Source: JANQKX01 sp039028695 (GTDB lineage: Bacteria > Pseudomonadota > Alphaproteobacteria > Kiloniellales > Kiloniellaceae). From it: DNA of 12,493 nt. Each line of letters starts with the position of its first letter. Position 1 is the stretch's first letter. Positions 1 through 6,673 of the stretch are shown one piece after another. The translations under genes and the position numbers were made by a program. The stretch lies in NCBI GenBank assembly GCA_039028695.1, contig JBCCHN010000152.1, forward strand, positions 1 to 12,493. Direction: 5' to 3'. The notes under the pieces were generated by a model. That model made no database searches, was not told the DNA's origin, and worked only from the letters and a program-made list of their open reading frames with translations.

Positions 1-627
1 ACCCACGCAGCAGGCCAGGGCATTGGACCAGGAGTTGCGCGAGACCCGCATGGTGGTCTCGATTTCGTCAAAGCCGAAGGCCACCGCCGTGGCCGCATCG
101 GCCGCCAGCTGCAGGGGATCGTCCTTGGCGTTGGTCACATGCGCCTGGTTGCCGGGGGTCTTGCGGGCGCGCATCTTGGCATAGGCAAAGGCCAGCTCCA
201 TGGCAGTGAGTTCCGCCACCACCTGGGCCAACTTGGCCGGTGTCATGCCCCGGGCCAGGCGGGTCAACTGCGCCCGGGGCACGGAGATATCCACCAACAT
301 GCGGGCCACCTCGGCGGAGGGCAGGGCCATGGCCTCGGGCGCTACCTCCAAATCCAGGTGATGACGTGCGATATAGTGATCGATCAGGTCGAACTCGGCC
401 ACAGGCTTGCCGTCCATGGCGACCACGCGTCCGCCGGTCCCATCTGATGCAATGTCCGAGGCAATGTCCAAGGAAGGCGCCGGGTCATGAGCCCCGTCCA
501 TGGCCACAAAGCCGTTGTCATCGTCCCGAACGGCGAACCTGTCCAGCCGCAGGGGTCGCTCGTCCCACTGGGCGAAGCGCCGCCACCGGTTGGGCGATCC
601 AGACCTATGACTCGGATCCTGCGCCAT
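1..627 (-). CDS. pduC: Coenzyme B12-dependent diol/glycerol dehydratase, large (alpha) subunit, N-terminal part
   Basis: The enzyme converts 1,2-diols or glycerol to aldehydes by adenosylcobalamin radical chemistry; the large subunit carries the active-site barrel. The visible 209 codons match the N-terminal third of the roughly 550-residue PduC/DhaB1 family. The segment FDLIDHYIARHHLDLE and the block around NQAHVTNAKDDPLQ are characteristic. Q161, H163 and E190 correspond to Q141, H143 and E170 of the Klebsiella diol dehydratase (metal/substrate ligands), so the visible part looks functional. The protein continues past the left edge, where medium and small subunits and reactivase would normally follow. 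The start chosen is the ATG at 627. It leaves about 12-20 residues more at the N-terminus than the Klebsiella protein, rich in Ser, Arg and Trp, and only a weak purine-rich stretch (AAGCGGGG) precedes it. Diol versus glycerol preference cannot be decided here. Confidence 0.9.
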   Translation of the reverse strand, partial: MAQDPSHRSGSPNRWRRFAQWDERPLRLDRFAVRDDDNGFVAMDGAHDPAPSLDIASDIASDGTGGRVVAMDGKPVAEFDLIDHYIARHHLDLEVAPEAMALPSAEVARMLVDISVPRAQLTRLARGMTPAKLAQVVAELTAMELAFAYAKMRARKTPGNQAHVTNAKDDPLQLAADAATAVAFGFDEIETTMRVSRNSWSNALACCVG

Positions 628-757
628 GACCCCGCTTGTTTCAGCTTCTTGTCAGGGCAAAGGATAGTGGAACTTGCAATGCATGGCCATGGTGATGCTT
701 GCGGCAACGCGGGCAGCTGCTTTAAATCCTTTAGAGATATTCCGAGGAGGAGGGATC
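628..757. promoter_or_regulatory. Divergent intergenic region between diol dehydratase and ABC ATPase
   Basis: This 130-bp gap separates two divergently transcribed genes, so it should hold promoters for both. On the plus strand a weak sigma70-like pair is visible: TTGCGG at 699-704 and TTAAAT at 722-727 with a 17-bp spacer. It lacks the conserved second-position A of the -10 box. No convincing box was found for the minus-strand gene. An open frame starts with an ATG at 674 and runs into the ATPase, but it looks like untranslated leader: it has no ribosome site and its first 28 codons match nothing in the ABC family. Confidence 0.35.
745..754 (+). promoter_or_regulatory. Strong Shine-Dalgarno deciding the ABC ATPase start
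   Basis: AGGAGGAGGG lies 3 nt before the GTG at 758 when measured from its last G, and 7 nt when measured from its first AGGAGG block. This favours the GTG at 758 over the upstream in-frame ATG at 674, which has no such signal. Confidence 0.75.
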
Positions 758-1546
758 GTGCCGCAAAACGCCGACGTGAAATTCCGCATAAGCGGCCTGA
801 CCAAGTCCTTCGGGGACCTGGTTGTCCTGCGGGATTTGAATTTGGACATCCTTACCGGTCACAGCACCGTCTTGATTGGCGGCGCGGCCACGGGGAAATC
901 GGTGTTGCTTAAATGCCTTGCAGGCCTGCTGCCTCTTGATGGGGGCACCATCGAATTGGATGGCCAGGACCTGTCCCGCCTGGGCGCCCACGAGCGCATT
1001 GAGTTGACCAACAAGATCGGCGTTTTGCTTCAAGAAAACGGTCTTTTCGATTCCATGCCCGTTTGGGAGAACATTTCCTTCAAGCTCTTGAACGTACGGC
1101 GCATGGACAGAAAACAGGCCTACGACATTGCCGTGGAGAAGCTGGGCCTGGTGGGACTGGGGGCCCACGTGGCCGACCTCTTCCCCTCGGACCTTTCGGG
1201 CGGCATGCAAAAGCGGGTGGGCCTGGCGCGCGCCATTGCTGATGACCCGGAAATCCTACTATTGGACAGCCCCACCGCCGGACTGGATCCGGTCATGACC
1301 AATGAAATCAACCGCTTGGTGCAAGCGGCCGTGGACACCCTGGGCGCCACGGTGCTGGCCATCACCAGCGACATGACGGCGGCCCGTGATTTCTATGACC
1401 GCCTGGCCATGCTGCACGACGGCCACATCATCTGGCAGGGTCCCACAGCGGACATCGATGCCACCGACAATCCTTATCTCGACCAGCTCATCAATGGCCG
1501 GGCCGAAGGCCCCATCCAAATGACCGTGCGCCAGCCGGCGGCGTAA
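758..1546 (+). CDS. MlaF-like ABC transporter ATPase with substituted catalytic residues
   Basis: This 262-residue ABC nucleotide-binding domain is of the MlaF/Ttg2A class, which powers phospholipid transport between inner and outer membranes. Walker A is GGAATGKS (41-48), the Q-loop is LLQENGLFDSM (Q92), the signature is LSGGMQKR (146-153) and the D-loop is AGLD (174-177). The C-terminal tail GRAEGPIQM is typical of alphaproteobacterial MlaF proteins. Two catalytic positions are changed: Walker B reads ILLLDS, with Ser171 where the catalytic Glu should be, and the switch region reads AITSD, with Ser204 where the His should be. Both are unambiguous AGC codons (GAC AGC CCC and ACC AGC GAC). 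ATP binding is probably kept, but hydrolysis may be weak or absent. No MlaE permease or MlaD gene is adjacent, so it appears as an orphan. The start is the GTG after a strong ribosome site. The next gene converges, with 12 bp between stops. Confidence 0.88.
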   Translation: MPQNADVKFRISGLTKSFGDLVVLRDLNLDILTGHSTVLIGGAATGKSVLLKCLAGLLPLDGGTIELDGQDLSRLGAHERIELTNKIGVLLQENGLFDSMPVWENISFKLLNVRRMDRKQAYDIAVEKLGLVGLGAHVADLFPSDLSGGMQKRVGLARAIADDPEILLLDSPTAGLDPVMTNEINRLVQAAVDTLGATVLAITSDMTAARDFYDRLAMLHDGHIIWQGPTADIDATDNPYLDQLINGRAEGPIQMTVRQPAA

Positions 1547-1558
1547 CCCTCTCCTCGT

Positions 1559-2172
1559 CTAAGACGTCAGATCAAGTTCTTGAGAAGGAGGCAGGGTCGC
1601 GATCGCAACGGTTGGGCTCGTGCCGTTACGCTGCGCGTCCCGATCCTGTAGGCGCGCAATGAGAAACTGGCGCGCTGCGAAGAGAAACAGGAGCGGAATG
1701 CCAATCTCCACAAAGCGTTCGCCGGTCACGAGACAGGCCCAGAGGACGGTCAGCAGACTGCACCCCAGCAGCAGCAGGGAATAGCGTCGTACCAGTTTTA
1801 TGCTTGCACTGGGCACACTGAGGAAGCCGGTTTTGCAGACCGCTGTCAGCACGCAACCGGTCAGGAAAATCGCCACCAGCACCAAGGACTGGGCTTGGGC
1901 GACAAGCCATTCGGCCACATTTTGTGCGCCTATGGAAAAACAGATCTCCACGATTGGTGTAATGCTTAAAATGTACAGGTTGATGCCCAGTAAAAGGGGT
2001 GCGGCCGCAACTTTCTCATCCGATAGGCCGAGCAGATGACCGCCGCAAATCCGGCGCCACCCAAGCCGGCTACCCGGATGTCTCCCCATGTAGAATATAG
2101 TAAAAAGATAGCGATAGCAGGTAAATTCTCTACCAACACATTAAGTATGGTTTTCTGACGAGGGGCGGTCAA
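1559..2172 (-). pseudogene. Frameshifted six-helix integral membrane protein
   Basis: I do not recognise the family with certainty; the size and helix layout loosely recall YciB/VC0807-like small membrane proteins. Two overlapping minus-strand frames together make one protein. The first runs from the TTG at 2172 and carries two hydrophobic segments (VENLPAIAIFLLYSTWG and GLGGAGFAAVICSAY). The second runs to the TAG at 1559-1561 and carries four more (around LLLGINLYILSI, LVLVAIFLTGC, LLLLGCSLLTVLWA and IGIPLLFLFAARQFL). Outside the join each frame turns into Arg/Pro/His-rich shadow sequence, so a -1 shift is needed near 1992-2020. Restoring one base in the C4T4 run (coding strand; 1992-1999) gives RKLRPHPLLLGIN without a break and a protein of about 203 residues. 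Causes could be a real null mutation, a sequencing indel or programmed frameshifting. It lies 41 bp downstream of the hydrolase, probably in the same transcript. Confidence 0.7.
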
Positions 2173-2179
2173 GAGACAT

Positions 2180-2184
2180 CCTCC
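2180..2184 (-). promoter_or_regulatory. Ribosome site supporting a TTG start for the membrane protein
   Basis: GGAGG on the minus strand sits 7 nt before the TTG at 2172. An ATG lies directly against the GGAGG, at 2179, but in another frame it reads only 12 codons before a stop. The TTG is therefore the likely start of the first half of the frameshifted gene. Confidence 0.55.
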
Positions 2185-2213
2185 GAATGATGGCCGGGTA
2201 TCACTTCCAGAGC

Positions 2214-3095
2214 TTAGTCCAACCAGCCGCGTAGGCGTTTAAAAAGAGCCGAATCGGCGTCTCCCAAATGATCGATAATGTCAAAATGATCGGCCTTGGG
2301 GGCGTTAAAGCGCTCGATTGTTGTGAGCTTGGGTCCCCAGCGCTCGACCAGCTGATCGCTTTGCCAGTGGAAGAGGTCGGTTTCCGCTTCGCCAACGATG
2401 ACCAGGCATTTGGGATCGCCTTTTGGGTCCTGGAAGAGGGGGCTGACGCGATTGGCCTCCGCCTCGCTCAGGTGCAGGGCCGCACCGATGGTGGTGTAAC
2501 GCAGGGGCTCGACCTGGAACACGCCGCTGATGGGAATCGCGGTTTTGATCAGATCGTCCGGGAGGCCGGGGGCGAGGGACGGCCAGGCTGTGGCTATGCC
2601 GGCCCCGGTCAGGTGTCCACCGGCGGAATGGCCGCAGAGATTAATGCGGTCTCGGCAAACTCCGACCTCATCGGCATATTTCCAAAGCCATATCATGGCC
2701 CGTTGGGTGGTCTCGACGATGTGGCTGAGGGTCACATCCGGGCAGAGGGGATAGCCTACCAGTGCCATGTCGACGCCGCTTTTGGTGAATGCATCGGCCA
2801 GGAAGCTGTAGATGGATCTATCGCCGGACTGCCAATAGCCCCCATGTAAGAACACCAGCAGGGGCGCCCCGGGCGAACCGCAGGAAAAAAGGTCCAGGCG
2901 ATCCCTCTCGCCGGGGCCATAGGCGTGGCTCCGCATTTTCGCTCGGTCCCGATAAGCCTGGCTTTGCCGGGCCCAGCCTTCGATGATATCGGTGAAGTTG
3001 GGTCGCAGGCGCCGCACGTTGTAGCCTGCTTCTTGAATGGGATCGATGGGGACTGGATCCACATCAATTGGGTTACCGGGGGGGCTTGTGGTCAT
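2214..3095 (-). CDS. Alpha/beta hydrolase, arylformamidase (kynurenine formamidase)-like
   Basis: This 293-residue cytoplasmic serine hydrolase has the HGGYW oxyanion motif (84-88) and the nucleophile elbow GHSAGG (155-160, Ser157). A late ADHF motif supplies the likely catalytic His270; the acid is probably in the stretch VGEAETDLF (234-242). YGPGERDRLDLF before the HGGYW and YPLCPDVTL after the first strands are typical of bacterial arylformamidase-like esterases, which hydrolyse N-formyl amides or carboxylic esters. No signal peptide is seen. The ATG at 3095 overlaps the LysR stop as ATGA, implying coupled translation. The frame stays open further upstream, to 3161, but that part lies inside the LysR gene. 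There are no other kynurenine-pathway genes here, so the real substrate is probably an ester, amide or formamide of the locus-specific pathway. Confidence 0.85.
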   Translation of the reverse strand: MTTSPPGNPIDVDPVPIDPIQEAGYNVRRLRPNFTDIIEGWARQSQAYRDRAKMRSHAYGPGERDRLDLFSCGSPGAPLLVFLHGGYWQSGDRSIYSFLADAFTKSGVDMALVGYPLCPDVTLSHIVETTQRAMIWLWKYADEVGVCRDRINLCGHSAGGHLTGAGIATAWPSLAPGLPDDLIKTAIPISGVFQVEPLRYTTIGAALHLSEAEANRVSPLFQDPKGDPKCLVIVGEAETDLFHWQSDQLVERWGPKLTTIERFNAPKADHFDIIDHLGDADSALFKRLRGWLD

Positions 3096-3955
3096 TTCTT
3101 TGGGATCACTTTTTGCTGGTTTGAAACAAGCTCGTCCATGAGGTTCGTGAGCCACGCCCAATTTTCCGACTTGGATTTGTTGGTGATCAAATAGGCCATC
3201 CGAGTGAAGACCGGCGCCTCGACGATTTCAAACAGCCGCCCCCGGGCCACATGATCCCGGATCATTGTCTCGGGCAGATAGGCCGAGCCGCCGTGGTCCA
3301 GCAGATGATCCAAAGCCCAGACAGCGCAGCCGAAGGAAATCTTGGCGATCCCTGCGTCCGTGTAGGCGGCGGCGTGCTCGCGGGCGAACTCTTCTCCGCC
3401 CTCAACATAAATATAATCCGGATCGAAACGCATTGGCCGGTCCGGTCGGTCCGCGATCAAGAGCAGGCGCTCTTCAAAAAGAGGGTGGGCCGCCAGCTTG
3501 TCCGTTGCCACGCGCCGGTAAGACAGGGCCGCGTCAATGACGCCGTTCTGCAGCCACTGCTCGAGTTGTGAGCCTTGGCCGGGCCAGGCGGATACGGCGG
3601 CGGCGGCCACTTGGCGCCGAATCTCTGCCAAGATCTCACGCCCCAGGGTGGGCCAGAGGTCCGCATGACAACCCAGGTTACAGACCCGTTCCACCCCCGC
3701 CGGTAGGGCCGTGTCTTGGCGGGCCTGGCGCCAGAGGTCCAACATCACCTCGGCGTAGCGCTTGAACTTAAGGCCGGCCGCGGTGAGCTGAATACCCGAT
3801 TTATTACGCCGCAAAAGGTTCTCGCCAAGCTCCTCCTCCAGTCCCTTTAGGCGGGCGGTCACGGTCGACTGAGACACATGCAGGCGTTCGGACGCGCGCA
3901 CCAGGCTGCCGGTTTCCACAATGGCCAGAAAGGTTTGCAAAGGCGTGACGATCAC
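3092..3955 (-). CDS. LysR-family transcriptional regulator
   Basis: This 287-residue protein has a winged helix-turn-helix at residues 5-60 (PLQTFLAIVETGSLVRASER, then VSQSTVTARLKGLEEELG and LLRR). An effector-binding domain spans about residues 85-285. It is probably a tetrameric, ligand-responsive regulator of the divergent aldehyde dehydrogenase operon and of itself. The start is the GTG at 3955: an in-frame TGA lies just upstream (3965-3967), so no longer protein is possible, and no clear ribosome site precedes it. The helix-turn-helix begins at the expected distance from this start. The gene overlaps the hydrolase by ATGA, so regulator and enzyme are probably produced from one transcript. 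The inducer cannot be predicted. Confidence 0.93.
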   Translation of the reverse strand: MIVTPLQTFLAIVETGSLVRASERLHVSQSTVTARLKGLEEELGENLLRRNKSGIQLTAAGLKFKRYAEVMLDLWRQARQDTALPAGVERVCNLGCHADLWPTLGREILAEIRRQVAAAAVSAWPGQGSQLEQWLQNGVIDAALSYRRVATDKLAAHPLFEERLLLIADRPDRPMRFDPDYIYVEGGEEFAREHAAAYTDAGIAKISFGCAVWALDHLLDHGGSAYLPETMIRDHVARGRLFEIVEAPVFTRMAYLITNKSKSENWAWLTNLMDELVSNQQKVIPKK

Positions 3956-4089
3956 CGGATTGACTCACAAAATAATGCAGTAATACTGCATTTATAGTGC
4001 AATAAATTTCGCTTAACAAATATAAAAACTTAGGTACCTTAGCCCCGGAACGCTTGTGTGACGGCATATTGATCTCAGGTAAGGGGCAA
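3956..4089. promoter_or_regulatory. Divergent promoter region, LysR / aldehyde dehydrogenase
   Basis: This 134-bp AT-rich region lies between divergent genes. It holds the operator-like palindrome and an extra half-site described separately. A further inverted repeat, ATTTAT (3990-3995) and ATAAAT (4002-4007), has a 6-bp spacer. A possible -35 element TTAACA (4013-4018) for the plus-strand operon has no good -10 partner at 16-18 bp, so the promoter may depend on an activator. GGTAAGGGG just before the ATG at 4090 serves as the ribosome site. Confidence 0.6.
3974..3992. promoter_or_regulatory. Probable LysR operator: 9+1+9 bp palindrome
   Basis: AATGCAGTAATACTGCATT is a perfect inverted repeat of 9-bp arms around one central A. 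A third related half-site, TAGTGCAAT (3995-4003), repeats TACTGCATT (3984-3992) 11 bp downstream, one helical turn away on the same face. An inverted pair plus a phased extra half-site fits the recognition/activation-site layout of LysR regulators. The classical symmetric T-N11-A spacing is not met (G and C occupy those positions). Confidence 0.65.
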
Positions 4090-5562
4090 ATGAAAAGCTA
4101 TCGGATGCTTATCGACGGTGACTGGGTCGCGGCCGGGGACGGGGCTACCTTCGAAAGCCTCAATCCTGCCAGCGGCGCGGCGTGGTGCGATGTTCCCGAA
4201 GCCACCGCCGAGGATGTCGACCGGGCCGTGCGCGCCGCTCACCGGGCCTATTCACAAGGGGATTGGGCCGGTATGAACCCGACCCAGCGGGGCCGTTGCC
4301 TGCGCCGCCTGGCGGACCTGCTCGAAGACCACTCCGAAGCGCTGGGACGCATCGAATCCCTGGATACGGGCAAGCTTTTTCAGGAAACCCGCTGGCAGGC
4401 CAAATATATCGCTGAGTTTTTCCACTTCTTCGCCGGCTGCGCCGACAAGATCCATGGCGAGACCCTGCCTATCGATAAGCCGGATCTTTTTGTCTTCACC
4501 AAGCGGGAGCCCATCGGCGTGGTGGCGGCTGTGGTGCCCTGGAATTCCCAACTCTTTTTATCGGCGGTGAAAATCGGCCCGGCCTTGGCGGCGGGCAATT
4601 CTATCGTCATCAAGGCGTCAGAGTATGCTTCGGCGGCTTTGCTTGAGTTCGGCGCACTTGTGGAACAGGCCGGCATACCGCCCGGTGTGGTCAACATCGT
4701 CACCGGGCATGGCGATCCTTGCGGCCGGGTGCTGACGTCACACCCCCTGGTGTCCCGCATTTCATTTACCGGCGGTCCCATTGCCGCCCGGCATGTGGTG
4801 CAAAATTCCACTAACAATTTTGCCGAAGTGTCCCTGGAATTGGGCGGCAAGTCTCCCTTCATCGTCTTTGACGATGCGGATCAGAACTCGGCGGTGAACG
4901 GGGCCGTGTCGGCGATCTTTGGCGCGGCGGGGCAGAGCTGTGTTGCCGGCTCGCGACTTTACTTGCAAGAGGGGATCGCTGATGCCTTCTTGGAGAAGAT
5001 GATATCCCAGGCGCGAAGCATCCGGATCGGCGATCCCTTGGCGGAGGACATCGATATGGGGCCTCTGTGTACCCCCGGTCAACGAGACAATATCGAGCGC
5101 CAAGTCGCGCTGGCGCAAGAGGAGGGGGGAGAGGTGCTCTGTGGCGGCAAGCGCCCGGACGGTTTGGCGGGCCTCTATTACGAGCCGACCATCATCGCCT
5201 GCCCGCGCCAGGATATGACAATCGTGGATTCGGAACTCTTTGGCCCGGTGCTGGCGGTCCAACGCTTTCAGGACGAGGCGGAGGCCATTCGCCTGGCCAA
5301 CGACACCCAGCACGGTCTGGCAGCGGGCATATTCACAAAAAGCGGGGCGCGGGCCATGCGCGTGTCGGATCAGATCCGGGCGGGGATCGTGTGGGTGAAC
5401 ACCTACCGGGCGGTCTCGCCCATAGCGGAATTTGGTGGGGTCAAGGGCTCGGGCTACGGTCGCGAGAGCGGCTTTCAGGCCATCTATGACTACACCCGGC
5501 CCAAGACGGTATGGTTCAACACCTCGGATGAGCCTTTGCCTGGTCAATTTGTGGCGCGATGA
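4090..5562 (+). CDS. NAD(P)-dependent aldehyde dehydrogenase
   Basis: This 490-residue protein is a full-length ALDH-superfamily enzyme that oxidises an aldehyde to the carboxylic acid. Visible features are PWNS (N152, oxyanion hole), K175 in the cofactor site, FTGG (226-229), LELGG with general base E250, the GQSC catalytic C284 and the SELFGP block with E382 and F384. The length matches the family norm and no key residue is missing. The start is the ATG at 4090, preceded by GGTAAGGGG; an upstream in-frame TTG at 4054 would add 12 poorly conserved residues. It is the first gene of the operon with the flavin monooxygenase (50-bp gap) and the ThDP enzyme. It most likely oxidises the aldehyde released by one of these two enzymes. 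The aldehyde itself is not identifiable. Confidence 0.95.
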   Translation: MKSYRMLIDGDWVAAGDGATFESLNPASGAAWCDVPEATAEDVDRAVRAAHRAYSQGDWAGMNPTQRGRCLRRLADLLEDHSEALGRIESLDTGKLFQETRWQAKYIAEFFHFFAGCADKIHGETLPIDKPDLFVFTKREPIGVVAAVVPWNSQLFLSAVKIGPALAAGNSIVIKASEYASAALLEFGALVEQAGIPPGVVNIVTGHGDPCGRVLTSHPLVSRISFTGGPIAARHVVQNSTNNFAEVSLELGGKSPFIVFDDADQNSAVNGAVSAIFGAAGQSCVAGSRLYLQEGIADAFLEKMISQARSIRIGDPLAEDIDMGPLCTPGQRDNIERQVALAQEEGGEVLCGGKRPDGLAGLYYEPTIIACPRQDMTIVDSELFGPVLAVQRFQDEAEAIRLANDTQHGLAAGIFTKSGARAMRVSDQIRAGIVWVNTYRAVSPIAEFGGVKGSGYGRESGFQAIYDYTRPKTVWFNTSDEPLPGQFVAR

Positions 5563-5567
5563 TAATG

Positions 5568-5588
5568 TAATCCCCCTGAGGGGTATTA
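5568..5588 (+). other. RNA hairpin directly before the monooxygenase leader
   Basis: TAAT-c-CCCC-tga-GGGG-t-ATTA folds as two 4-bp stems separated by a single C-T mismatch, with a 3-nt loop. There is no U tract, so it is not a good intrinsic terminator. It lies 5 nt after the aldehyde dehydrogenase stop and abuts a minor upstream ATG at 5589. Possible roles are differential mRNA stability or tuning of downstream translation. Confidence 0.4.
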
Positions 5589-5612
5589 ATGCGGAATGAG
5601 AAAGGGACGGAA

Positions 5613-6650
5613 ATGAAATTTCAATTGGCGATTAATCTGGAGCGAATGGATGCCAGCCAGGACATGGACGAGGTCCAGCAGCATACGCTGGAGATGGTCC
5701 AGATGGCCGACCGGGGTGGCTTTAGCATCGTTTGGGCGGCGGAACACCACGCCCTGGAGATGACCATTGCGCCCAATCCTTTTCAGATCCTCACCTGGTG
5801 GGCCGGCCATACTGAGCGCGTTCGCCTGGGCACGGCTGTGGCCGTGGCGCCCTATTGGCATCCCATTAATCTGGCGGGCGAGGCAGCCTTTACGGACTTG
5901 ATCAGCGGTGGGCGCCTGGAGTTCGGCATCGGCTCGGGAGCCTATCAGCGCGAGTTCGACCGCATGCATCCGGGCCTCAAGCAATCCGAGGGCTACCGCT
6001 ACATGCATGAAATGTTACCGGCGGTGAAGGCTCTTTGGGCTGGGGATTATGAACATAAGGGCGAGTTTTGGTCTTTCCCCACCGCAACCTCAGTGCCCAA
6101 GCCGGTGCAAAAGCCCCACCCGCCCATCTGGGTGGCGGCGCGGGCGCCCATTACCTTCGACTATGCGGTCAAGAACGGGTGCCATGTGATGTCCTGGCCC
6201 CTGACCCGGCCCTTCTCGGAGGCTGAGCTTTATAAGTCCCGTTTGGACGAGGCCATGGAGGCCAATCCCGATTCGCCGCGGCCCATCTTCGCCATGATGC
6301 GCCACACCGCGCTCTATGATCGCGAAGATGAGTGGGAGGTGCCGGTGCGGGCCGCTCAGCGCCAGTTAAGCCAGTTCGAAAACCTCTTTAAGAACCTGGG
6401 CGATGTGGAAGACGGTTTCCCCAAATCCATCCCCTTTGCGGAGCTGGCCAACCGGGACGAATACAATCCGCAAATGCTGAGCGATAACCTGATGTTCGGC
6501 ACGCCCGATCAGGCAATCGCCAAACTGAAGCGCTATGAGGAACTGGGGGTGGACGAGTTCATCTACTATGCCTCTCTCGGATTGGGTCTGAAGGAACAGA
6601 AGCGCTCCTTGGAGCTGTTCTGTTCGGAAGTCATTCCGGCCTTTTCGTAA
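5613..6650 (+). CDS. LLM-class (luciferase-like) flavin-dependent monooxygenase
   Basis: This 345-residue TIM-barrel protein belongs to the bacterial luciferase-like family, which uses reduced FMN and O2 to oxygenate a substrate, often releasing an aldehyde. Supporting motifs are WAAEHHALEMTIAPNPFQIL (41-60), RLGTAVAVAPYWHPINLAGE (71-90), the ISGGRLEFGIGSGAYQREF block (97-115) and PPIWVAA (170-176). The start chosen is the ATG at 5613, giving MKFQLAINLER with AAAGGGACGG just upstream; the ATG at 5589 would add eight residues and sits against a hairpin. It is the middle gene of the operon, 23 bp before the ThDP gene. Such enzymes need FMNH2 from a separate reductase, and no reductase gene is present here. 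Substrate specificity (sulfonate, terpene, amine, ketone) cannot be assigned. Confidence 0.92.
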   Translation: MKFQLAINLERMDASQDMDEVQQHTLEMVQMADRGGFSIVWAAEHHALEMTIAPNPFQILTWWAGHTERVRLGTAVAVAPYWHPINLAGEAAFTDLISGGRLEFGIGSGAYQREFDRMHPGLKQSEGYRYMHEMLPAVKALWAGDYEHKGEFWSFPTATSVPKPVQKPHPPIWVAARAPITFDYAVKNGCHVMSWPLTRPFSEAELYKSRLDEAMEANPDSPRPIFAMMRHTALYDREDEWEVPVRAAQRQLSQFENLFKNLGDVEDGFPKSIPFAELANRDEYNPQMLSDNLMFGTPDQAIAKLKRYEELGVDEFIYYASLGLGLKEQKRSLELFCSEVIPAFS

Positions 6651-6673
6651 GCTAGGAAAAAAGGCGCAAGGTC

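Noticed and set aside
139..447. Plus-strand open frame opposite the diol dehydratase
   Set aside because: His/Gly-rich translation opposite a region with conserved active-site residues of the dehydratase large subunit.
674..757. 28-codon N-terminal extension of the ABC ATPase from the ATG at 674
   Set aside because: No ribosome site precedes that ATG, the extension has no ABC-family similarity, and a strong AGGAGG lies just before the GTG at 758.
2268..2849. Plus-strand open frame (193 codons) opposite the alpha/beta hydrolase
   Set aside because: The minus-strand protein has the HGGYW and GHSAGG motifs and an ATGA junction to LysR; the plus-strand translation resembles no known protein.
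4762..5547. Long minus-strand open frame (261 codons) inside the aldehyde dehydrogenase
   Set aside because: It is antisense to an intact ALDH with all catalytic motifs; its translation is Arg/His/Gly-rich and low-complexity, as expected for a shadow frame in GC-rich DNA.
5568..5588. Rho-independent terminator after the aldehyde dehydrogenase
   Set aside because: The stem is short with a mismatch, and no U-rich tail follows; the next gene is co-directional and close.
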